Assembly: GCA_016789485.1 (NCBI GenBank)
Contig: JAEURE010000045.1
Span: 1-12,278, forward strand
Reading direction: 5' to 3'
Origin: Anaerolineales bacterium
Lineage (GTDB): Bacteria; Chloroflexota; Anaerolineae; Anaerolineales; Villigracilaceae
Length of the DNA stretch: 12,278 nt
The notes beneath the pieces were generated by a model that worked only from the letters and a program-made list of their open reading frames with translations, was not told the origin of the DNA and did not search any database. Every line of letters begins with the position of its first letter. Position 1 is the stretch's first letter. The position numbers and the translations under genes were made by a program. Below are positions 6,542-12,278 of the stretch, piece by piece.

Positions 6542-7299
6542 TCTTTCATGCGTACATAAAAAATAATGGGTCCGCCGTTTTCCTGTGAGCGCATTTCGAA
6601 ACGGTCGCTTAATTTGCTGATCATCTTTGAGAGTTGCTTGTGCCCATAGGTGCGCGGGTCAAAACTGGGATCCACCTGATACAGCGCATTGCCCATATTC
6701 GCCAGCGACGCCCATCCATCCTGCTGCACGGACATTTCAAATGCCTGGGTCAAAATTGGCATGGGATCCAGTTCTTCAGTTTCACCCTTGGCTTTCTTTG
6801 CCCTGGTGTTGGTTGTGTTCTTTTGTTGCGTCGCCTTCTTTTCGGCGGCAAGGTTTTCGGTATACACAAACACATCGCATGCGTTCACGAACGGCTTCGG
6901 CGTTTTCTTTTCGCCAATTCCCATCACGAAAATTCCCGTCTCGCGGATGCGGGTCGCGAGCCTGGTGTAATCGCTGTCGCTGGAGACCAGACAGAATCCG
7001 TCCACTACGCTGGTGTGCAAAATATCCATCGCGTCAATGATCATCGCGCTGTCAGTTGCATTTTTCCCGATGGTATAACGGAACTGTTGAATCGGCTGGA
7101 AGGCGTGAAAATTCAACGTGTCCTTCCACGAATTCATGTTGTTCGTTGTCCAATCTCCATAGACGCGGCGGACAGTCACCTGTCCATAGCGCCCCGCCTC
7201 AACGAGCATCTGCGAAAGCAGGCCTGCCTGGGCGTTGTCACCATCGATTAGCATGGCGATCTTGTTTCGTGCAAGGGATTTGATTTGTTCGTCTGTCAT
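6538..7299 (-). CDS. NYN domain (LabA/DUF88) protein with C-terminal OST-HTH/LOTUS domain
   Basis: The 253-residue protein starts with an NYN domain (about 12-148), a PIN-like nuclease fold. Its acidic residues are visible as IDGDN (D19, D21), NATDSAMIID (D83, D89) and SSDSD (D108, D110), which in this family form a metal-dependent ribonuclease site. A lysine-, threonine- and glutamine-rich linker follows (about 152-175). The C-terminal region (about 180-250) resembles an OST-HTH/LOTUS domain: GWASL..MG..L....PSFDPRTYGHKQLSKMI. LOTUS domains bind RNA in eukaryotes and bacterial versions are often paired with NYN domains. A role in RNA processing or decay is therefore likely, though the target is unknown. 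The ATG lies 6 bases after a TATAAT, so translation is probably leaderless. It diverges from the YkgJ-type gene and converges on the glycosyltransferase, overlapping it by 4 bases. Confidence 0.85.
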   Translation of the reverse strand: MTDEQIKSLARNKIAMLIDGDNAQAGLLSQMLVEAGRYGQVTVRRVYGDWTTNNMNSWKDTLNFHAFQPIQQFRYTIGKNATDSAMIIDAMDILHTSVVDGFCLVSSDSDYTRLATRIRETGIFVMGIGEKKTPKPFVNACDVFVYTENLAAEKKATQQKNTTNTRAKKAKGETEELDPMPILTQAFEMSVQQDGWASLANMGNALYQVDPSFDPRTYGHKQLSKMISKLSDRFEMRSQENGGPIIFYVRMKD

Positions 7300-7305
7300 G
7301 CTTTG

Positions 7306-7333
7306 ATTATACCCTCGCGCGCCTCATTCTTAA
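7306..7333 (-). promoter_or_regulatory. Promoter of the NYN-LOTUS gene, probably giving a leaderless mRNA
   Basis: On the minus strand a perfect TATAAT occupies 7311-7306. TTAAGA (7333-7328), four of six matches to the -35 consensus, lies 16 bases upstream. Only six bases separate the TATAAT from the ATG at 7299, so the expected start of transcription coincides with the A of the start codon. There is no room for a Shine-Dalgarno sequence. Confidence 0.7.
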
Positions 7334-7395
7334 CCGTTGGCTGTCTCTGTTTTCTGATTCATTTTTCCCGCTTTATCCTCTGCAAGACAAAGCCG

Positions 7396-7401
7396 TATAA
7401 T
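7396..7401 (+). promoter_or_regulatory. -10 element of the YkgJ-type gene, probably giving a leaderless mRNA
   Basis: A perfect TATAAT at 7396-7401 is followed by seven bases (atccctc) and then the ATG at 7409. Transcription starting at the usual distance would begin at or within one base or so of the ATG. There is no Shine-Dalgarno sequence between them. The -35 region is weak (TTATCC at 7373-7378, 17-base spacer). Bases 7334-7372, between the two divergent promoters, hold nothing else I can identify. Confidence 0.65.
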
Positions 7402-7408
7402 ATCCCTC

Positions 7409-7927
7409 ATGAGCGATTCGCCTGCGAACATTTTATGTAAATCCTGTGGACTGTGCTGCTCAGGCCATTTATTCGCCTGGACTCGACTCAACGCCTCGGA
7501 ACTTGACTCCGCTCAATCTCTCGGTTTGAACGTGATTCGAGATAACCCGAACCTATGCGGATTTACCCAACCCTGTTCGCAGTGGAGCGGAACTTGTGCG
7601 GTTTACCTATCTCCAAATTACCCCCGCAGCTGCAAGACCTACAAATGCACAACCCTGCGGCGGCTTCTTGATGAAGATATTTCCCTGCCTGATGCATTAA
7701 CTGTCATTCAAGAGACGCTCAGCTTGATCCGCGAGATTGAGCCGCTTCTGCCTGCTTCGTCCATTCCTAGTTTTCGGGAGCGCTTGATGACTTATAAGGA
7801 AGAATTGGAATCAAAAGGGAATGGGCTGGATGTGCTTGAATATGAGTTTTTGTACAAAGCTAAAGTATTACTGACGTACTACGAAGACCGCTTTGGCATG
7901 GACGATTTTATCGACTACGAAAAATAG
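7409..7927 (+). CDS. YkgJ-family cysteine-cluster protein (putative zinc/iron-chelating domain)
   Basis: The 172-residue soluble protein has nine cysteines crowded into its first 80 residues: C10, C13, C16, C17 (CKSCGLCC), then C50, C56, C63, C75 and C80 (SCKTYKC). The C-x2-C-x2-CC opening with later spaced cysteines is the mark of the YkgJ/UPF0153 family, predicted to chelate zinc or an iron-sulphur cluster; its biochemical role is not established. The second half (about 85-172) is helical, acidic and cysteine-free, and ends DDFIDYEK. The start has no ribosome-binding site but sits 7 bases after a TATAAT. It diverges from the NYN-LOTUS gene, and its stop is only 6 bases from the stop of the convergent toroid gene, with no terminator between. 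Confidence 0.82.
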   Translation: MSDSPANILCKSCGLCCSGHLFAWTRLNASELDSAQSLGLNVIRDNPNLCGFTQPCSQWSGTCAVYLSPNYPRSCKTYKCTTLRRLLDEDISLPDALTVIQETLSLIREIEPLLPASSIPSFRERLMTYKEELESKGNGLDVLEYEFLYKAKVLLTYYEDRFGMDDFIDYEK

Positions 7928-7933
7928 TTAACT

Positions 7934-8860
7934 TTACTTATCCCACCAATTCAACACTCGCAGTGCTCGTAGCGTATTCCACCTGCTCGCCTGCCCCGCC
8001 TTCTCCATGTCAAAAAACTTCCTGCCAGACATGCCCGTGTTCATTACCCAGCGTCCGTCTGGTTTTTGTTTGCTTTTCAATAATTCAATCGCATCGCACA
8101 TGCGCTCATCACGCGGCGCATTGCAGGCTTGGAAATAATCCAGCACGCGGATGAAGTCATACTTCCAGCGGGGAGGGAAGGGCATGGCGGTCATTTTTGA
8201 GTCGAAGACCTTGCCCGTTTTGTGGGATTTATACAGGCGATGGGCAAGCAGGAATTCATGTCCACGAGCGCGGACTTGGCTGATTTTCTTTTTCTTTTCG
8301 GGGATCGACCGCTCGTACTCGTGCAATCCTTCCAGGACTGAGATCGTGGTGTGGAAAGATGAATGTGTCGCGCCCTTGTACGATTCGCAGTTCCAGCCGC
8401 CATCGGACATTTGCTGACCAACCACATATGCAGCGACAGCATGGATGCGCTCATCAGGGTAGCGGAAATACGCCAGCAGGGCGAGGATCATGCCTGTAAC
8501 GCAAGTCTCGCTGTATTTCCAAGCGTACGAAAAGAAGTTAATTCCCCCGTCTGTGTAAAATCCTTCATCGAGAAACAGTTTGCAGGCGCATTTTGCCTGC
8601 GGATTATTCGGCGGCAGCCCAAGCAGGCGCAGGGTTAACATGGTGTAGGTCGTGGATATAAATTTGGGACCGTACATTCCGCCGCCCCAGCGTCCATCCG
8701 AATCTTGCAAGTCCAGCAGCCTTTTTCCCCAGCCCTCCTTTGCGATTTTCTTGCGCTCGGTTTCATATTTTGCTGGAGAAAGTTTCAAAAGATCGCGCTG
8801 CACTTGCCAGCGGATGGATGGGTCACCTTCGAGCAGCCATGAAATGATCTCGGGCTTCAT
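7934..8860 (-). CDS. Alpha/alpha-toroid (squalene-cyclase / prenyltransferase-like repeat) protein of unknown function
   Basis: The 308-residue protein consists of repeats of the terpenoid-cyclase/prenyltransferase alpha/alpha-toroid type. Three QW-like motifs can be read: LQDSDGRW (51-58), QQMSDGGW (149-156) and KQKPDGRW (264-271), roughly 100-115 residues apart. It is about half the length of a squalene-hopene cyclase. I see no DxDD-type catalytic acid motif, so terpene cyclisation is unlikely. No signal peptide or membrane segment is apparent. Similar stand-alone toroid proteins are usually annotated only as squalene-cyclase-like or prenyltransferase-repeat proteins. It begins 15 bases after the FAH-fold gene on the same strand and appears to be the last gene of the operon. 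There is no clear Shine-Dalgarno before the ATG at 8860, so it may depend on translational coupling. Its link to sugar-acid metabolism is purely positional. Confidence 0.75.
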   Translation of the reverse strand: MKPEIISWLLEGDPSIRWQVQRDLLKLSPAKYETERKKIAKEGWGKRLLDLQDSDGRWGGGMYGPKFISTTYTMLTLRLLGLPPNNPQAKCACKLFLDEGFYTDGGINFFSYAWKYSETCVTGMILALLAYFRYPDERIHAVAAYVVGQQMSDGGWNCESYKGATHSSFHTTISVLEGLHEYERSIPEKKKKISQVRARGHEFLLAHRLYKSHKTGKVFDSKMTAMPFPPRWKYDFIRVLDYFQACNAPRDERMCDAIELLKSKQKPDGRWVMNTGMSGRKFFDMEKAGQASRWNTLRALRVLNWWDK

Positions 8861-8875
8861 AGTAGAAAAGGGTAC

Positions 8876-9691
8876 TCAAATTGCGACACGATTCACGATC
8901 TTCAATTCCCCAACTTGAATGATGACAATATCCTCTGGCTGCAGTGTGAAGTCATTTCCAGGGACGAGGCAGGTGCCTGTCATCAGGAACACGCCTTGCG
9001 GGAAATCCAGTTCGCGGGTTAAAAACTCAACCAATTCAGCAAGATTGCGCTTCATGGTTGACGTATTCGCTTCTCCACTAAAAATGGTTTTGTTCTCTCT
9101 ATGAATTTCCAGTTGGATTGGAATGTTTTTGATTTCATCTGGTTCGCACAAAAGAATTCCATGGCCAAGCGCACAGGAGCCGTTATATATTTTCGCCTGC
9201 GGCAAATATAACGGATTTTCGCCTTCAATATCTCGTGATGAAACATCGTTCCCTGCGCAGTAGCCGACGATCTCACGATGGCGGTTGACTACCAGCACCA
9301 ACTCCGGTTCGGGCACATTCCACTGGCTGTCCTTGCGGATGCGAATCTGCGCGCCGCTGCCTGCCACACGCCAGCCCATTGACTTGGAAAAGATTTCAGG
9401 CCGCTCAGCCTCGTATACTTTTTCGTACATATCCGCAACTGTGGATTCTGCGCGCCTTGCGTCCCGGCTTCTTAAATAAGTGACGCCCGCCGCCCAGACC
9501 TCCTGCATGGGGTCAATTGGCGCCTCCATCTCACCGATGGCTGTTTCGCCGTTCGATGAATTTTTCAAAAGCTGAAACATGGTCTCGCGCGGCATTTCCA
9601 GCAAGGTGCTCAGAGTATGACTCTCTGGCAGGAAGTGACCATCCAGCGCCCAGCGCACCGCATCTTTTGTTTTGTGTTTTGTAAGCAGCAT
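8876..9691 (-). CDS. Fumarylacetoacetate-hydrolase-fold enzyme, probable 2-keto-3-deoxypentonate dehydratase
   Basis: The 271-residue protein has a short N-terminal region followed by a FAH catalytic domain from about residue 65. The metal-binding acids typical of the fold are visible: E128 and E130 in VPEPELVLV, and D149 in GNDVSSRDIE. K167 in PQAKIYNGSCALG and the C-terminal MTGTCLVPG are also family features. FAH-fold enzymes hydrolyse, decarboxylate or dehydrate 2-keto acids. One branch (XylX of the Caulobacter xylose route, KdaD of Sulfolobus) removes water from 2-keto-3-deoxypentonate to give 2-oxoglutarate semialdehyde. The gene lies 12 bases downstream of a pentonate dehydratase that would make that substrate, so this role fits best; hydrolysis of another acylpyruvate-like compound is the alternative. 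GAGGA before the ATG at 9691 supports the start. Confidence 0.82.
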   Translation of the reverse strand: MLLTKHKTKDAVRWALDGHFLPESHTLSTLLEMPRETMFQLLKNSSNGETAIGEMEAPIDPMQEVWAAGVTYLRSRDARRAESTVADMYEKVYEAERPEIFSKSMGWRVAGSGAQIRIRKDSQWNVPEPELVLVVNRHREIVGYCAGNDVSSRDIEGENPLYLPQAKIYNGSCALGHGILLCEPDEIKNIPIQLEIHRENKTIFSGEANTSTMKRNLAELVEFLTRELDFPQGVFLMTGTCLVPGNDFTLQPEDIVIIQVGELKIVNRVAI

Positions 9692-9703
9692 AGTATTTCC
9701 TCG

Positions 9704-11641
9704 TTATTTTATATGCTCAATGATTGTATCTACATCATACACGCATCCGCCCCATGTCCCGCCGCTTAGGTTTTGGAGATGTGCCCACAGACGCGTATCA
9801 TCTGGAAGGTCAGGATTCGGTTTCAGGTCTGCATGAGGCGTGCGCGTGGATAAAATCCGTGCGCCTTCAGCTGAGTCAAAGCGTGCGTCTCTCTCGCCGA
9901 CAAGGTCGATGCTTCCAGAAAGATGAACACAGTCAACGGTGATTTGAATCGTATCTCCGTCACGTAATTTTCCCAGCGGACCTCCTGCCAGAGCCTCGGG
10001 TCCGACATGACCAATACATGCGCCTGTGCTTACTCCGCTGAAACGTGCATCAGTGATCAACGCAATGGTTTTGCCTTCAGGTAAATAACGCAGCGCCGAA
10101 GTAAGTTGATAAGTTTCTTCCATACCGGTACCCATCGGGCCGCACCCAATTAATGCGATCACATCTCCCGCCTTGATCGGATTCTCGCTCAAGCCTTTGA
10201 CGGCAGCAATTGCTGCGCGCTCACTGGTGAACACGCGGGCAGGACCGGTTTTTCGATACACGCCATATTCATCTACCACGCTTGGGTCAATGGCTGTGCT
10301 TTTAATAACAGCTCCTTGCGGCGCGAGATTGCCAGTGAGAAATGTGATTGTGCTTGTCAGCCCACGTTCGCGTGCTTTGTGCGGATTCATGATCACATCA
10401 TTGGGATCAATGCCGTCCAATTCTTGAAGCCGCGCGCGCAACAATTGGCGACGCTCACTTTTTTCCCATTCATCCAACGATTCACCCAGAGTGCTTCCAT
10501 TCACTGTCTGCGCATCCAATTTCAACAATTGCAGTTCGCGCAAATGCAGCATTACTTCCGGCACTCCGCCAGCCAAAAAAACTTGTACTGTTCCATAGCC
10601 AACAGGTCCGTTTGGTATTACATCTACAAGGCGGGGAGTCTCGCGGTTGATTCGTGTCCAATCTTCCACAGTGGGGCGGGGCAGCCTGGCGGCGTGGGCA
10701 ATGGCGGGGATGTGCAGCAGTAGGTTTGTGCTGCCTCCAAATGCTGCATGGATCACCATGGCGTTGTGTAACGAGTCTTCCGTCAGAACATCGGCAGTGG
10801 TTTTCTTGCTGGAGTCCATTTCGATCAATGCACGCGCTGAACGCTTTGCCATGTCCAGCCAGATTAATTGCCCTGAAGGTGCCAGCGCGGAGTGTGTGAC
10901 GGATAGACCAAGCGCCTCTGCCACTACCTGACTGGTTGCCGCTGTTCCGAGAAACTGACAGCCCCCTCCGGGTGACGCACAGGCTCGGCACCCAAGTTCG
11001 GATGCTTCTTCGAGTGTGATAAGTTCGTGAGTGAAGCGTGCGCCCAGGGATTGAATTTTTCCTGCATCTTCGCCTTTTTCTGGAAGCAACGTCACACCGC
11101 CGGGCACAATGACGCAGGGCAGAGACCTTTGAGCGGCCAGCGCTGTCATCATGGCGGGCAGACCCTTGTCACAAGTGGCGATGCCAAGTACACCGCGCCG
11201 TGTTGGCAGGGAGCGTATCAATCTTCTCAAAACTATCGCGGCGTCATTGCGGTATGCGAGGCTGTCCATCATGCCTATCGTGCCTTGCGTGCGTCCATCG
11301 CACGGGTCACTTACAAAGCCTGCGAATGGTATCGCGTTGTGTTTTTTTATTTCATCGGCGGCTGCCTGTGCAAGCAGCCCCACTTCCCAATGTCCGGTGT
11401 GATATCCCAACGCAACCGGTGCCCCGTCTTGCGCGCGGATTCCTCCTTGCGTGCTGAGAATTAAATATTCATTCTTCCCCAAGTCATCAGGACTCCATCC
11501 CATGGCAGCATCTTGAGTCCAGCCGAAGATATTTCCGCTGGGGGCGTTGGTCAAAAAATCTGGTTGAAGCGGTAGGTGTCCAGCGGGTCCGCTTGCGTGA
11601 GTCTTTACATTATATATATCTTCATCGAGTGACATGGACAT
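9704..11641 (-). CDS. IlvD/Edd-family D-xylonate (pentonate) dehydratase, YjhG/YagF type
   Basis: The 645-residue protein is close to E. coli YjhG/YagF in length and motifs, as I recall them: DIY.V.THA.GP.G.LPL near the N-terminus, [38 protein letters not shown] and GGTW.GC.YDV at the end. Enzymes of this family dehydrate sugar acids to 2-keto-3-deoxy acids using an iron-sulphur cluster. Likely cluster ligands are C114, C157 and C228 ([10 protein letters not shown]); C218 and C221 lie nearby. S535 in [18 protein letters not shown] matches the conserved serine proposed to be catalytic in IlvD/Edd enzymes. The best substrate guess is D-xylonate or a related pentonate. The ATG at 11641 is 3 bases after the stop of the RecJ-like gene with little Shine-Dalgarno, suggesting translational coupling; M3 at 11635 is an alternative start. 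Confidence 0.9.
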   Translation of the reverse strand: MSMSLDEDIYNVKTHASGPAGHLPLQPDFLTNAPSGNIFGWTQDAAMGWSPDDLGKNEYLILSTQGGIRAQDGAPVALGYHTGHWEVGLLAQAAADEIKKHNAIPFAGFVSDPCDGRTQGTIGMMDSLAYRNDAAIVLRRLIRSLPTRRGVLGIATCDKGLPAMMTALAAQRSLPCVIVPGGVTLLPEKGEDAGKIQSLGARFTHELITLEEASELGCRACASPGGGCQFLGTAATSQVVAEALGLSVTHSALAPSGQLIWLDMAKRSARALIEMDSSKKTTADVLTEDSLHNAMVIHAAFGGSTNLLLHIPAIAHAARLPRPTVEDWTRINRETPRLVDVIPNGPVGYGTVQVFLAGGVPEVMLHLRELQLLKLDAQTVNGSTLGESLDEWEKSERRQLLRARLQELDGIDPNDVIMNPHKARERGLTSTITFLTGNLAPQGAVIKSTAIDPSVVDEYGVYRKTGPARVFTSERAAIAAVKGLSENPIKAGDVIALIGCGPMGTGMEETYQLTSALRYLPEGKTIALITDARFSGVSTGACIGHVGPEALAGGPLGKLRDGDTIQITVDCVHLSGSIDLVGERDARFDSAEGARILSTRTPHADLKPNPDLPDDTRLWAHLQNLSGGTWGGCVYDVDTIIEHIK

Positions 11642-11644
11642 TCT

Positions 11645-12278
11645 CTAATTGAACAACCTGCTTAAATCCGATGCAGTGGCAAAATACTTTCGATACGCAG
11701 ACATTTCGTTTATGACTCCTCGTAGTGAAATAAATAACTCTGCCTGTAAATATGGATTTTTTTCCTGCTTCTGTGCGAATAAACTCACTGAATCCTCGTC
11801 AATACCTATGGTTAATTCACCGCTTGCCGCCAGCCAGTGAAGTCCAGTTTGGATCGCGCTTTCACGGACAGCCATTGCTGCAGCAAGTTCGGGCACGGAA
11901 GTATTTCCGCTGCGCTGGTTCAGCACAAATTTACACAGCCCTGCCAGGTGTGCCAGAAATTCTTCTGGCTTTTCTTCTGCAGGCGGGATGCCAAATACAT
12001 AAACCGTTTTTGGTTTGACGATCTCCAGCGCTTTTCGCAGATCAATTGGAGATGCTGGTGTGGTATAGATGAAAAATTCATCCGCCTGTTTTAATTCGAG
12101 TCGTGAGACCCCAACTGCTTTATCTGTCCCTTCCGCCCAAACGAGAGATGAAGACTCACCCTGAGCGTAGCCGAAGGGTTGCAGGCGCATGTCTCGAATC
12201 ACTACTTTCGATTCTTGAACTTCAACCGCCTGCTCTTCTGTGATTCGGAATTCTTCAAATTGCAGAGTGACTTGTTTT
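11645..12278 (-). CDS. RecJ-like exonuclease, C-terminal region, partial (runs off the right edge)
   Basis: 210 codons are visible and the frame is open to the window edge, so the N-terminus lies outside. A GTG at 12202 and an ATG at 12190 occur, but the open coding-like sequence upstream of them (QVTLQFEEFRITEEQ) shows they are internal. The fragment has an OB-like strand region ending VVIRDMR, then SLVWAEG, then IYTTPASPIDLRKALEIVKP with KTVYVFG. A winged-helix-like segment follows at about 126-168 (SVPELAAAMAVRESAIQTG). This order resembles the C-terminal portion of single-strand-specific exonuclease RecJ as I remember it from Chloroflexota and Firmicutes; RecJ acts 5' to 3' in repair. The catalytic DHH part is not in view, so the call is tentative. 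Between IRDMR and SLVWAEG the protein reads LQPFGYAQGESS, coded by a repeat-like sequence at 12157-12180. Its TAG lies 3 bases before the dehydratase ATG. Confidence 0.5.
   Translation of the reverse strand, partial: KQVTLQFEEFRITEEQAVEVQESKVVIRDMRLQPFGYAQGESSSLVWAEGTDKAVGVSRLELKQADEFFIYTTPASPIDLRKALEIVKPKTVYVFGIPPAEEKPEEFLAHLAGLCKFVLNQRSGNTSVPELAAAMAVRESAIQTGLHWLAASGELTIGIDEDSVSLFAQKQEKNPYLQAELFISLRGVINEMSAYRKYFATASDLSRLFN
12157..12180. repeat. Dispersed-repeat-like unit inside the RecJ-like frame
   Basis: The plus strand reads accctgagcgtagccgaagg followed by gtt; the minus strand codes for PFGYAQGE in frame. The unit is bounded by short complementary ends (accct ... agggt). I recall very similar units (ctgagcg.agtcgaagggt, coding PFDYAQG or PFDSAQG when read through) scattered in high copy in Chloroflexota and other genomes. 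Only one copy is present in this window, so its repeat nature rests on recall. Confidence 0.5.

Noticed and set aside
6634..7251. A 205-codon plus-strand open frame opposite the NYN-LOTUS gene
   Set aside because: The minus-strand frame has clear NYN and LOTUS motifs, while the plus-strand translation shows nothing recognisable. It is a shadow frame.
10482..10991. A 169-codon minus-strand frame inside the dehydratase gene
   Set aside because: It overlaps the dehydratase on the same strand in another frame. The dehydratase frame is conserved throughout with no sign of a frameshift.
11609..11620. An AT-rich run (attatatatatc) near the dehydratase start that could be a -10 element
   Set aside because: It lies inside the dehydratase coding region, downstream of its well-conserved N-terminus, with no suitable -35 and no gene start after it.
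11645..12202. A complete 185-codon gene starting at the GTG at 12202
   Set aside because: The frame stays open to the window edge with coding-like sequence upstream of the GTG, so the visible part is better read as the C-terminal portion of a longer protein.
1..12278. CRISPR arrays, insertion sequences, prophage or integrase genes
   Set aside because: No regularly spaced direct repeats, transposase motifs, terminal inverted repeats or integrase-like proteins were found on either strand.

Overview
The window looks like chromosomal DNA from a moderate-GC bacterium, most likely a member of the Chloroflexota (Anaerolineae-like). That placement rests on the gene mix (tungsten aldehyde oxidoreductase, PAS-GAF histidine kinase, MshA/sucrose-phosphate-synthase-like glycosyltransferase, NYN-LOTUS protein, isolated squalene-cyclase-like toroid protein) and on general resemblance. 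It is an inference, not a database result. No transposase, phage gene, integrase or CRISPR array was seen. Genes are packed tightly and no gap exceeds 110 bases.

Layout, left to right. (1) The last 35 codons of a class-III PLP aminotransferase enter from the left, followed by a short gap with a 14-bp palindrome and an 11-bp stem-loop. (2) A tungsten-type aldehyde:ferredoxin oxidoreductase lies on the plus strand and ends at a near-perfect bidirectional terminator. (3) Converging on it is a two-gene minus-strand unit: a membrane-bound PAS-GAF sensor histidine kinase, then a CPBP (CAAX-type) intramembrane protease 15 bases later. (4) A tRNA-Thr(CGU) gene on the minus strand has its own clear promoter and terminator; the terminator lies inside the longest open frame of the kinase and fixes its start further downstream. 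(5) A plus-strand GT4 glycosyltransferase overlaps, stop codon to stop codon, a minus-strand NYN-LOTUS RNA-metabolism protein. (6) The NYN-LOTUS gene and a plus-strand YkgJ-type cysteine-cluster gene diverge from a 109-base region. Each has a TATAAT 6-7 bases before its ATG, so both mRNAs are probably leaderless. (7) A minus-strand operon fills the right third: a RecJ-like C-terminal fragment (running off the right edge), a YjhG/YagF-type D-xylonate (pentonate) dehydratase, a fumarylacetoacetate-hydrolase-fold enzyme, and an alpha/alpha-toroid protein of unknown role, with spacings of 3, 12 and 15 bases.

The clearest functional story is the right-hand operon. A sugar-acid dehydratase next to a FAH-fold enzyme suggests a Weimberg-like non-phosphorylative route: pentonate to 2-keto-3-deoxypentonate to 2-oxoglutarate semialdehyde. 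The final dehydrogenase is not in the window. The most unusual sequence-level observations are the paired leaderless promoters, an apparent dispersed-repeat unit read in frame inside the RecJ-like gene (peptide PFGYAQG), and the lack of terminator space between two of the three convergent gene pairs.
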